Part shown: positions 51,101 to 54,272 of the stretch, one piece after another | Position numbering within the stretch: position 1 is the first letter of the stretch | Layout: every line of letters begins with the position of its first letter | NCBI GenBank assembly: GCA_004352715.1 | Contig: SCFE01000062.1 | Span: 1,382,148-1,446,147 of the forward strand | Direction of reading: 5' to 3' | Length of the DNA stretch: 64,000 nucleotides | Source of the DNA: Hofstenia miamia | Lineage: Eukaryota > Xenacoelomorpha > Acoela | Translations under genes and position numbers: made by a program | The notes under the pieces: model-generated | What the model saw: only the letters and a program-made list of their open reading frames with translations | The model's database searches: none | Told to the model about the DNA's origin: nothing

Positions 51101-53621
51101 TCCAAGCGCAATGACAATCTTATAGCAATCTTTGAACTCGACAACTGTTAAAAATCGGTCACGGGTGAACATGTTCGAGAAAATTGGTGTTCCGCCACAA
51201 CGCATTCTGACAACATGGGCATCATGGCTCGAAGCATTACTATTCAGACAATTTCAATCAAGTCAAAACAATTGTATTGATCTTTTCTGAACATGGTCTA
51301 TTGGTGCAGAAAGCAAAGCAAGCAGTCAATGCTCGAGAAATAATTGACGAATTTTCTGCGTATGTACTTACAGACCACTTGCAAGTATTGTAAATAAAAT
51401 TCGAGAATCACAACTACACAACTCTTCAAGCATATGAAGATTTCCGAGGTTTGAAAAGTGAGTTAGTGTCACTTGATCCTGCAAACATTTTGTTTATATT
51501 TGAAGGAATGTCTATCGATCTACAAGAAAATATTGATGCATTAGGGAATTTTTCACCAAGAGAGTATCACATGCTGCAAAATGCTCAGCCATAAAGAGGA
51601 GATGTTGAACGTGCTTTTTCAAAATTGAACAAGCTTTTGGCTGATAATCGGAATAATTTTCTTGAGGAAAATATTGAAAGGTACATTGTTTCTTGTGTGA
51701 ATAACTCTTGAAGTAAACTTAGATGACGTTTTCACATATTTTACATTTTTAGTCAGTGGTGATTAAAGTTTTTGATAAAGTTTTTCGGTCAATTTCTAAA
51801 GCCAATTTTAATTGCTTTGAAGTCAATTCGATGGATCAAAAAAAACTAATTTTTAGGTCAATAAATCGCCCTGCTAATGACACATTATGCAAATGTTAAA
51901 ATCAATTTTGATGAAAACAATTCTGAAAAGTCAAAGTAATATATTAAATGTTTCAAACTATTATGATTAGTATTGAATTATGTTCGTTTTCTAAAAGAAG
52001 CTATAAAAACTATCGAGAAAATTTGCTATTGGCTTCAACAACAGCAATTCATTGGGTCAACGTATAATCTTGAAAACAAGTTCGCTATTCCATTTAGTTC
52101 TAATCATGTATATGGAAATGTATTAGATGACAATACAAAAAATTGCAAGATTAGTGTTACATTTTATGCTGCACTTATTTTTTATCTCAAGATCCATTCA
52201 TTACATCATTATATCCTCTCTACAATATCATTGCTTTTTTTCAGAATGAAAAATCTTTGGACATCCATAAAAATATCTGTTATTGAAAAGAGTTTATTAA
52301 AATTACTTCTGGAACTTTCCATTTTAAGAATCAGCAAATCACCCAATTTCTATTCAACGAAAAAAATTCTTCAGTTGCTTGTCAAGTTTTCAACCAGAAA
52401 ATTGTAGCTGCAGTTACTGCTTAATTTCCAGTTGGAGCCCAAATTTTCATTAAAATTATTAGCAACTGGTTTAAAATTGTCAATGTGAAACGAGCTGATA
52501 CGGATTTCATAAAAACGATTCGCTTCGTTTAATCATTATAAGGGCATTTTGAGCAAATTTAGACTAACTCGAATCTTATGGACAAATGTTTGTGTAGTTA
52601 AGTGGTGGTCGTGAAATTAATCCTCACAAAAAATTAACGTAAGAAACTGCCAATGCTGTCATTAAAAATCAATGCTACAATTTCTTGATAAACATGAACT
52701 CGTTAAAGTCAAGCAATACTATCAACTATGACAATGGAATGTCCCTAAGAAGAGTTGGAGACTATTGAGGAATGGGCTAGTAATGGGTCAATCAAGATAG
52801 AAATAGCAATTTCATTGTATATAATAGCTTACTTAGCATATCATCATCCATCTTTAAGCAATGGAAACTCAGTTCTACAGCTTTCACATGAAAAGATTAA
52901 ATTCCAAATGGAAATCTTCTATACATCCATACTTTATTTCCATAGATTCCTTATGAAAACAGCACATGAAAAATGTAAACTTTACTTAAAAACTATTATA
53001 GAGAGTATATTCTGCGACGAATCTGTTAATGAACTGTTCACCAAAAATGACGAAAACAGATAGGAAAATATTATTAGCAGAACATTCATCTTTATAAAGC
53101 TTCAAATGATAAGTACATGATGAGCAGAGTTTTCCACAAATATCTTTGATCAACAGTTGTCTGATACCTCCGACTCTGACGAAAGCTTACATGAAAAAAA
53201 TGTAGCTCACCGGAATTTATACTTAGTACGTCAATTTCTAATTGACATCAGTTAACGAAATTTGAAGAAGATATTTGCATTAGTGATTTTATCTATTCAA
53301 TGAAATTGAAGTTTAAAAATTAAACCGTCCTTATTTGAAAGATATTCTTGAAGTGAAAGAAGTTGATGCAATTCCGATATTTTTTTAAATCTTAGAATCA
53401 AAAATATGAAACATAGATGGAGCTTTGGAATAAGTCACGCTGACTTCAAATCTAAAACCAAAAGAATGTTGAATGCTTACGTTTGAGGTAGATTTATTTA
53501 TATTGTTATTCACATTTTCCCAAATATTGCGTACTTCTCTAGGAAAATCTGGTCCAAGAGTAGCAGTTGCAGTTTGATTATGTCTGGGATTGGATCTTAA
53601 AGTATTGAATGGCGTGCTCAT
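4344..53621 (-). CDS. DUF4062-NACHT-TPR STAND NTPase (TEP1/NPHP3/NWD1-related), 24 exons placed
   Basis: Coding exons from 5' to 3': 53481-53621, 47279-47383, 47167-47235, 47017-47123, 46766-46899, 46619-46727, 32945-33040, 28790-28882, 26815-27014, 26665-26776, 26027-26199, 25841-25949, 20991-21178, 20740-20915, 20240-20435, 19894-20011, 19632-19778, 17779-17906, 16164-16296, 11374-11502, 9183-9317, 9046-9138, 5960-6118, 4344-4718. All have GT/AG borders and matching phase, except between 46619 and 33040, where at least one short exon is missing. The product (about 1,140 residues) has a DUF4062 domain (IRIFVSSTFKDFHSERE), NACHT Walker A GEPGLGKTS, Walker B IILLIDAVNQLD, and TPR helices to an acidic tail. 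Relatives are cytoplasmic STAND NTPases that switch state on ATP binding. A role in immune sensing or scaffolding is inferred, not shown. The ATG follows a possible splice acceptor, so 5' UTR exons are likely. Confidence 0.85.
5273..5848. mobile_element. 576-bp TIR element in a host intron
   Basis: GTCCCATAAAAAACTGC at 5273-5289 is matched by its complement at 5832-5848, with further weaker pairing inward. The body has no usable ORF. A minus-strand frame is interrupted. No clear target duplication could be read, so the superfamily is open; Tc1/mariner is the first guess. It is probably a nonautonomous element. Confidence 0.6.
6282..6880. repeat. Foldback element: long inverted arms built of about 21-bp repeats
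   Basis: The left arm (6282-6589) and right arm (6619-6880) are inverted copies around a 29-nt centre. Outer ends match: ACTAGACCATTTTCAGGTGAC and the complement of ACTACACCATTTCCAGGTGAC. Each arm is a chain of 11-12 degenerate units of about 21 bp with core CATTTAGAAAT or CATTCAGAAA. Arms differ in length by whole units. The frame on the minus strand at 6543-6752 only reads these repeats. Confidence 0.8.
6900..8520 (-). pseudogene. Non-LTR retrotransposon (CR1/L2-like) RT remnant
   Basis: Minus-strand fragments in order: NRSASEALLIRIKDWRRSL (8515-8400), a shortened motif A region, VPQGSILVPVLFNVYANDI and then QYADDTCIYVSDE (about 8250-8110), the catalytic YADD. The C-terminal segment follows at 7459-6900 with the closing block DIFNNLPYNLRIS. 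Multiple stops and an internal deletion make it nonfunctional. It is distinct from the plus-strand LINE at the left edge. Confidence 0.72.
9046..11502 (-). CDS. NACHT-TPR gene, exons 20-22: TPR helices
   Basis: Exons 11374-11502, 9183-9317 and 9046-9138, all phase 0-0. They encode LSKEEVFTQNRSTPLLRQ, FKLGRILILKAFHQGG and LDDKGLLAEAYMTKAVVYS, amphipathic helix pairs of TPR type. The first exon is repeated intact at 12622-12750 in a tandem duplication. Because it is phase 0-0, both copies could be spliced without a frameshift. A decayed piggyBac element lies in the intron between 9318 and 11373. Confidence 0.83.
9460..10760 (+). pseudogene. piggyBac transposase, degenerate, with probable TTAA left end
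   Basis: Plus-strand fragments from 9835: FEALCKCRRFNSKT, VDKQLALFRGR, KPRRYGIKIWVCADFDTAYC, TADNLFLCTYIETVRKNKAF, KTLDKLLRTYFTQSKTRRWP and FYSFIDISEHNAYVIYKH, then Cys/His pairs (CKPHRMIMCVNC). These are the ordered landmarks of piggyBac transposases, including the DNF, TRRWP and C-terminal zinc-finger regions. A TTAA at 9460-9463, followed by subterminal GGTCGTTTTCGACCC-type motifs (9480 and 9650), is the likely left end. Stops and frameshifts throughout. Confidence 0.72.
10737..11985. repeat. Tandem duplication unit 1 (about 1.25 kb)
   Basis: Bases 10737-11985 recur at 11986-13236 with only a few substitutions and small indels (for example ACAACATTTATT versus ACATTTATT). The unit spans intron sequence, host exon 11374-11502 and an RT remnant. 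It may be a real tandem duplication or two alleles placed in series. Confidence 0.88.
11553..11965 (+). pseudogene. Reverse-transcriptase fragment (copy in unit 1)
   Basis: Encodes LRLVIDFSNLAPLS and IQLDLLKSPFCHINLPEHQR, the RT fingers and motif A region of LTR- or DIRS-type elements, followed by a short palm remnant. It is truncated at the duplication boundary. The same sequence, more complete, starts at 12801. Confidence 0.65.
11986..13236. repeat. Tandem duplication unit 2, with exon copy 12622-12750
   Basis: The second unit carries an intact copy of the TPR exon at 12622-12750 (minus strand) with identical splice borders. After 13236 the sequence continues into the rest of the RT/RNase H remnant, which unit 1 lacks. 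Unit 1 is therefore the truncated insert. Confidence 0.85.
12801..13905 (+). pseudogene. RT/RNase H remnant of an LTR- or DIRS-like element
   Basis: RT motif blocks as in unit 1, then VVTHRKSHFIFPEKNLDIIM..LLKELGVVF (palm/thumb), then an RNase H-like segment with KIYCDSSKDYGGICINYW near 13563-13620. It closes with IWEWVPSE around 13818, the W.WVPSEdN.AD end of the RNase H domain. A perfect 20-bp tandem duplication (GGGAATGGGTTCCCTCGGAG) interrupts that motif. Frameshifts separate the pieces. Ty3-like versus DIRS-like cannot be decided here. Confidence 0.6.
13969..14873 (+). pseudogene. Tc1-like transposon, degenerate
   Basis: Plus-strand frames encode KKTIRRRPQDNYK, KLFVRRPSGIGMRDKKRYTV, a KLPRIDGTLNS block and, near 14535-14720, FLDLNIIESIWQIIKDKI then EELWKAAEDEF and DSIPRRMEKVIRRKG. 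These are the Tc1 landmarks (RRP.G..., RIDGTMNS, LNPIE.LW, SMPRR). The catalytic Glu region reads LNIIESIW. The middle catalytic Asp block is damaged. Inverted ends resemble CTGTGCAAAAGTA (right, near 14860-14873) and GTTGCGCAGAAGTA (left, from about 13970). Confidence 0.75.
15040..15070. repeat. Solo Tc1-type terminal repeat
   Basis: TTCTCAATACTTTTGCACAC matches the terminal repeat class of Tc1 elements (GTGTGCAAAAGTATTGAGAA in reverse). It lies 200 bp beyond the right end of the neighbouring Tc1 remnant. It is either an older end of a nested element or a solo TIR. Confidence 0.45.
16164..17906 (-). CDS. NACHT-TPR gene, exons 18-19: start of TPR array
   Basis: Exon 17779-17906 (starts MHGDDGYKKMQ, ends in phase 2) and exon 16164-16296 (CQAGEFKRPQELLDIALNIE). 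The second is a recognisable TPR helix pair. The intron between them carries a hAT MITE at 17093-17428 and a TA microsatellite near 17672-17703. Confidence 0.82.
17093..17428. mobile_element. hAT MITE with perfect 8-bp target duplication
   Basis: TIR TAGGGTTGGCA at 17093-17103 and its complement at 17418-17428, flanked by identical ACTATCAA copies (17085-17092 and 17429-17436). Inside, GGTAAC/GTTACC motifs recur in both orientations. No ORF. The perfect target duplication suggests a fairly recent insertion. Confidence 0.88.
18240..18760. repeat. Probable hAT-like nonautonomous repeat
   Basis: The stretch is rich in CCGGAT and ACCGAAACCGAATC motifs. It ends near 18752 in GATTCAGGCACGTCCCTA, which in reverse begins TAGGGACGTGCC, a hAT-like end. 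The left end near 18247 (GAGCCGGATGTATCCGGG) is only loosely related. Boundaries and class are uncertain. Confidence 0.35.
19632..21178 (-). CDS. NACHT-TPR gene, exons 13-17: arm and winged-helix region
   Basis: Exons 20991-21178, 20740-20915, 20240-20435, 19894-20011 and 19632-19778. They encode VRQWLSRYSKILDP, the NPLWLTIACEELR motif typical after STAND NTPase cores, VLTRFEKEHGGHLMVATLSF, LPAAEWSPVYHALRRFLRPY and DFYHRSLSKVVRKKYF, and end in IFRQ. The run matches the family's winged-helix and superstructure-forming segment. All five splice in phase. Confidence 0.88.
21889..22757 (-). mobile_element. IS630/Tc1-class element with TIRs and TA duplication
   Basis: Ends pair as CAGTTATTTTTCTTTAATA (21889 on) and CAGTAATTTTTCTTTAATA (complement, ending 22757), each next to TA. 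Three subterminal direct repeats of TCTGTTGCATTCA type lie inside the right end (22680-22733), and three related motifs lie inside the left end (21908-21986). The minus strand at 22530-22159 encodes the distal part of a DDE transposase: NIDSARIHNV, then YCPFLNPFENCFAKW with the third catalytic residue as Glu. The N-terminal half is missing, so this is a deletion derivative. Confidence 0.8.
22159..22530 (-). pseudogene. DDE_3-type transposase C-terminal half
   Basis: A 123-residue frame. Residues D..RIHN and PF.NPFE..F match the second and third catalytic motifs of IS630-like transposases. The DNA-binding N-terminus and first Asp are absent, upstream sequence holds only stops, and the Met is internal. 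It ends in a lysine- and asparagine-rich tail. Confidence 0.7.
23560..25540 (+). pseudogene. CGGBP1-like/hAT transposase remnant
   Basis: Fragments include a segment with VLSFYWWEIFRAQQGH and NFKLLVIDGAAYCVKAERQM then KVLFPNMKQI (23990-24140). This is the 'TDAA.YM.KA...L...FP.M' catalytic block of the CGGBP1-like hAT family. Further broken pieces follow to about 25540 with no continuous frame. A second copy of the family is at 50720-51715. Confidence 0.58.
25841..27014 (-). CDS. NACHT-TPR gene, exons 9-12: NACHT ATPase core
   Basis: Exons 26815-27014, 26665-26776, 26027-26199 and 25841-25949 all join in phase. Walker A GEPGLGKTS is at 26880-26906. The family's W.IFYHFVGATPSSTDLE block lies in the second exon. 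Walker B IILLIDAVNQLD is at 26086-26121, with both the Mg-binding and following acidic residues present. The fourth exon encodes VIMSMIDGSLPHLQLQKRE, the sensor-like segment. No key residue is lost, so the ATPase looks functional. The plus-strand frame at 26220-26498 is an intron shadow. Confidence 0.9.
28200..28690 (-). mobile_element. LTR-retroelement 3' end: pol tail, polypurine tract, LTR start
   Basis: Read on the minus strand, 28690-28515 encodes FIQQKIAVDTALGPKYGAKI then VHRRISKQLV and LQGRVYNLNN, resembling the GPY/F-type tail of a Ty3-like integrase. A purine run (complement of 28492-28503) follows, and then TGTTATACTATGTCC at 28491, a canonical TG-starting LTR. The far LTR end was not located, so 28200 is a placeholder. 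Copy is truncated next to host exon 28790. Confidence 0.5.
28790..28882 (-). CDS. NACHT-TPR gene, exon 8
   Basis: A 93-bp phase 0-0 exon encoding a helical segment, with IEIQYPLDPSDLDQYA near its middle and ending MHE. It joins exactly to AFMKSRSDSLIGRDE of the next exon, reproducing the H..F...R...IGR.. signature just upstream of the P-loop. It sits 100 bp from an LTR-retroelement fragment. Confidence 0.82.
29647..31936 (+). pseudogene. BED-type hAT transposase, degenerate
   Basis: The order fits a full hAT protein. A BED-like region at 29770-29960 has KEVWKLFGLIKVNES, GYVACLAYKC and a shifted SLYCHSV. The RNase H-like core has YGNVKASDIFF and FDITKSTVTPVCTTDSDNK (30880-30975), then LKQETETRWNSYNTILLSVL (31155-31220). 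The dimerisation end is AQCERTFSAANNTITAKNKN (31830-31895). Stops and frameshifts break it into at least five pieces. It inserts in the host gene intron between exons at 32945 and 28882, in the opposite orientation. Confidence 0.75.
32200..32645 (-). pseudogene. CGGBP1-like zinc-finger N-terminus plus unassigned open segment
   Basis: The minus strand from an acceptor-like TTTCTTAG at about 32650 is open for over 330 bp: TVLPPDCIFLRNTLNGEP, RRWHNMVREPMNAVLLQKSC, then MPKQAKADKVKIREIVRDFP and NDKLFC with a later His. The second half resembles the N-terminus of CGGBP1-like hAT proteins. The first half is unidentified. A near-identical copy, truncated at a single N, is at 33407-33680 (Cys to Tyr and His to Asn changes). 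Confidence 0.45.
32945..33040 (-). CDS. NACHT-TPR gene, exon 7 (linker); copy at 33982-34077
   Basis: A 96-bp phase 0-0 exon bounded by TTTTAG and GTATTG. It encodes YTYSCRYDYFDEDSNTVVLC then GFERFSEK, matching the linker between DUF4062 and NACHT in the family. The same exon with the same borders lies at 33982-34077 within a duplicated 0.7-kb block, so one copy is probably redundant assembly. Confidence 0.78.
33407..34140. repeat. Copy of 32370-33105 after single N at 33406
   Basis: About 730 bp matches 32370-33105 with about half a dozen substitutions, including a full copy of the host exon (33982-34077, minus strand). The block begins exactly at the N. That pattern points to an uncollapsed allele or overlapping contigs rather than a biological duplication. 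Confidence 0.82.
34176..34730 (+). pseudogene. piggyBac transposase 3' half (second piggyBac family)
   Basis: Encodes SVTLLSTFHFTAKNFRHRKK, then PDIVLFYNKNKIGVDGMLRL, then FFYDMLNKAALNAMVLYRD and EFILKLAKSLAKPKENP. After RKRKHAPAANV comes a Cys-rich end (CGRYVCGKYC, CTSC). These match the catalytic and cross-brace zinc-finger C-terminus of piggyBac. The third catalytic block reads GVD. The N-terminal half is missing, and several single-base changes break the frame. Copies are at 35084-35535 and 42715-42925. Confidence 0.75.
34289..35083. repeat. Direct repeat A (piggyBac 3' end plus flank), copy 1
   Basis: A unit of about 795 bp starting at CAGCAAAAAATTTTAGACAC is repeated head to tail at 35084-35880, with scattered differences (TTGATGGCATGCTGA versus TTGATAGCATGTGGG). 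Its last 300 bp plus downstream sequence recurs at 38286-39345. Confidence 0.8.
35084..36619. repeat. Direct repeat A copy 2 and its right flank
   Basis: Copy 2 continues past the repeat into about 740 bp of AT-rich sequence (35881-36619) ending at a 1,000-N gap. The section 35567-36619 is repeated at 38286-39345, after the gap and a P-element fragment. No ORF of its own beyond the piggyBac remnant. Confidence 0.8.
36620..37619. other. 1,000-N placeholder gap
   Basis: Exactly 1,000 Ns. The left flank (TTAGAAAAACAACTT) continues elsewhere at 39343 and 45118, and the right flank (ATTCTGACGG) matches 44711 on. The scaffold join is unverified. Confidence 0.95.
37620..38165 (+). pseudogene. P-element/THAP9-like transposase C-terminal fragment
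   Basis: Encodes LKCLTLQTSKAFH, then ASDRLEAEFRAYSQSSGGTY with LRAQKLQLFS, then EDLCDKVLAAIVYVSGYIN and ISHGGLKFQSVEHFNL in shifted frames. The SSDRLE.EF..YR...GGNYY-like block is diagnostic of the C-terminal region of P/THAP9 transposases. The section 37620-38010 duplicates 44711-45105 but extends further 3', so it is the more complete C-terminus. Confidence 0.7.
38286..39814. repeat. Third copy of the repeat A flank, continuing to gap
   Basis: 38286-39345 repeats 35567-36619. 39331-39814 repeats 45104-45597. The sequence is noncoding and AT-rich. It breaks at a 1,000-N gap whose left flank (GAATTCAATCCTGGATA) continues intact at 45580-45600. Confidence 0.8.
39815..40814. other. 1,000-N placeholder gap
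   Basis: Exactly 1,000 Ns. The left flank is a copy of 45561-45597, where the sequence continues without a gap. Confidence 0.95.
41021..41336 (+). mobile_element. piggyBac left terminus
   Basis: TTAA at 41021-41024 is followed by CACTAGAATGCTCATGGCG and GCTCATTTTGACC, a piggyBac-type terminal repeat. The matching inverted end, TCAAAATGACCGCTTTGGGC, is at 42968-42987. The segment ends at a single N (41337) with sequence identical to 34174-34219 (ACATGACGCGTAGAACTG), so it is the 5' part of the same piggyBac family. Confidence 0.65.
41474..42224 (-). mobile_element. rosa-type (DD41D) mariner, 751-bp deletion derivative
   Basis: Bounded by TA at 41472-41473 and 42225-42226. TIRs of about 70 bp begin CAGTGTGGTCCAAAATGATC (left) and CAGGGTGGTACAAAATGATC (complement of right). 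The minus strand at 41930-41661 encodes ATAHNSRRSLEILKALFP, SPDLNPCDFFLWG and the C-terminus, with 41 residues between the second and third catalytic positions. The second catalytic residue is mutated (QQN instead of QQD), and one extra G shifts the frame just after it. The N-terminal half is gone. Confidence 0.85.
42715..43000 (+). mobile_element. piggyBac transposase tail and right terminus
   Basis: Starts directly after the single N at 42714 with the EFILKLAKSLAKP-type coding segment (third copy), the Cys-rich tail, then the inverted terminal repeat around 42968-42990. The expected final CTAGTGTTAA is eroded (ATGTCAA). Confidence 0.62.
43050..45105 (+). pseudogene. P-element/THAP9-like transposase, near full length but broken
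   Basis: From 43110 a THAP-like segment reads NRVTVSGFPKNMCERKM, then LDALPNVLHPSSVTRNMRVC with a Pro-rich close, in shifted frames. Then come a helical region with IFLRRTAAYNNIREYVVFPS (43855-43925, the SP.AYR.LR..L.LPS block), IDVISMVEEYNGIVIGICND (44200-44265), LYPSSLERQRVGPACAIFED (44455-44515) and the EAEFRAYSQSSGGTYYNELE-like end near 44870-44925. The order is that of THAP9/P transposases. The last section is truncated at 45105, where unrelated sequence (TTAGAAAAACAACTT) takes over. Several stops make it inactive. Confidence 0.72.
45106..46250. repeat. Composite of copied blocks with a second mariner fragment
   Basis: 45106-45597 equals 39331-39814. 45892-46026 equals 41338-41473. 46027-46233 equals part of the 751-bp mariner (41606-41812) but lacks its left TIR and stops abruptly at GGAGATC. 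The mariner fragment on the minus strand encodes SPDLNPCDFFLWG and the C-terminus. It is a rearranged relative of the 41.3-42.2 kb region. Confidence 0.75.
46619..47383 (-). CDS. NACHT-TPR gene, exons 2-6: DUF4062 domain
   Basis: Five exons separated by 38-117-bp introns. Joined residues include IRIFVSSTFKDFHSERE, LHLLECDLRWGIPKDTT, MCLEEIDRCYQENINPFF and ERCGWIPSEDEVP, ending DHHDLASDKLKMLK. These are the conserved blocks of the TIR-like DUF4062 domain that precedes NACHT in TEP1/NPHP3-type proteins. The last exon ends in phase 2 (donor GTATCA), and the next exon I can place needs phase 0, so a short exon is unaccounted for. Confidence 0.88.
47384..50700. other. Part of the first long intron, no gene seen
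   Basis: AT-rich sequence between the DUF4062 exons and the hAT remnant at 50.7 kb. Short frames (for example 47855-48043 and 48961-49284, minus strand) have intron-like composition and no recognisable domain. Near 50265-50325 GTCAATAAAGTCAATA-type short repeats occur. Confidence 0.6.
50720..51715 (+). pseudogene. CGGBP1-like hAT transposase, degenerate
   Basis: 50724-51125 encodes a helical start, then KALSFKNKFPEEFRL and NELFCVLCEKVITCEKSY with a later HRSASIH, the C2H2-like finger of CGGBP1-type proteins. Later pieces in other frames include EKIGVPPQRILTTWASWLEA (51176-51235, the 'PPQ.ILTRWGTWL.A' block), SLDPANILFIF, and the dimerisation end GDVERAFSKLNKLLADNR. Stops at 51121 and beyond break it. 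It lies in the first intron of the NACHT-TPR gene on the opposite strand. Confidence 0.75.
51960..53085 (+). pseudogene. Second P-element-like transposase remnant
   Basis: Fragments include FHFKNQQITQFLFNEKNSSV with VACQVFNQKIVAAVTA, then FIKIISNWFKIVNVKRADTD and FIKTIRF (52310-52530). This resembles the 'M.V..A.QVFS..V..A......FI...N.WF...N' region of P transposases. Helical frames at 51973-52407 and 52755-53063 are neighbours in the same direction. It is divergent from the 43-45 kb copy. Assignment is tentative. Confidence 0.45.
53481..53621 (-). CDS. NACHT-TPR gene, first coding exon
   Basis: 47 codons from ATG to a GTAAGC donor, ending in phase 0. The residues (MSTPFNTLRSNPRHN...) are low in hydrophobics, with no signal peptide or membrane segment. 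The exon joins in phase with the exon at 47383, giving the expected short leader before DUF4062. Upstream on this strand is TTTGTTTTTAG, a good acceptor 13 bases before the ATG, implying a noncoding upstream exon. The ATG created at that acceptor is out of frame with this one. Confidence 0.75.
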
Positions 53622-53904
53622 TATATGAAAGCATCTAAAAACAAATAAACTTTAAGGTTATTATTTTAAACATGAACTGGAAAAAGAAAGCGAAAAATTG
53701 TAAGCATATAAATTTGGGAGACCATAATTGGAGCATTAACGAAATTCCTCAAATAAGAAATGTGCAATGCAAAAAACTCAACCCAGTGAATATTATAATA
53801 AAGTTGAGATTTTAACACTACAATGACCCTTGTGCATTTCTAATATCTAATGAAAAAAACAAGTTTTTGTTGAATTTACTTTTTATCCAATTAGGAAAGA
53901 AATA

Positions 53905-54272
53905 CAGTCGAACCTCTCCATTGTAAAGTTCAAGGAACCAAATAAATACATTAACTATGGGGAGGTGTTAATCTTAGAGAGGTTGCTATAGAATTGGTTT
54001 GTTAAGACCAGGGACGTTTAAGAACTTGAGCCAAGCCGAACATAAAACGATAGAGTATCTATATAAAAATGCATTTAGGTTGATCTAATTAGTTTTGTCA
54101 CAATACTATAAAAAATTAACTTTAGAGAGGTAAATTGTGTCAGAGCAAATCAACTTAACTATGGAGAAAAATTAACTGTAGAGAGGTTGTTTTTACTGTT
54201 CTTGGATATAACTAAAAGGGACTGTAAACTTTAGTTAACTATAGAGAGATTAACTTTAAAGAGGTTCGACTA
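53905..54272. mobile_element. Pogo/Tigger-like MITE
   Basis: CAGTCGAACCTCTCCATTGT at the left and the complement of AACTTTAAAGAGGTTCGACTA at the right form TIRs next to TA. The 368-bp body repeats TTAACTATAGAGAGGTT-like units at least six times in both orientations. No ORF. It lies just 5' of the NACHT-TPR gene start (upstream on the minus strand). Confidence 0.75.
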
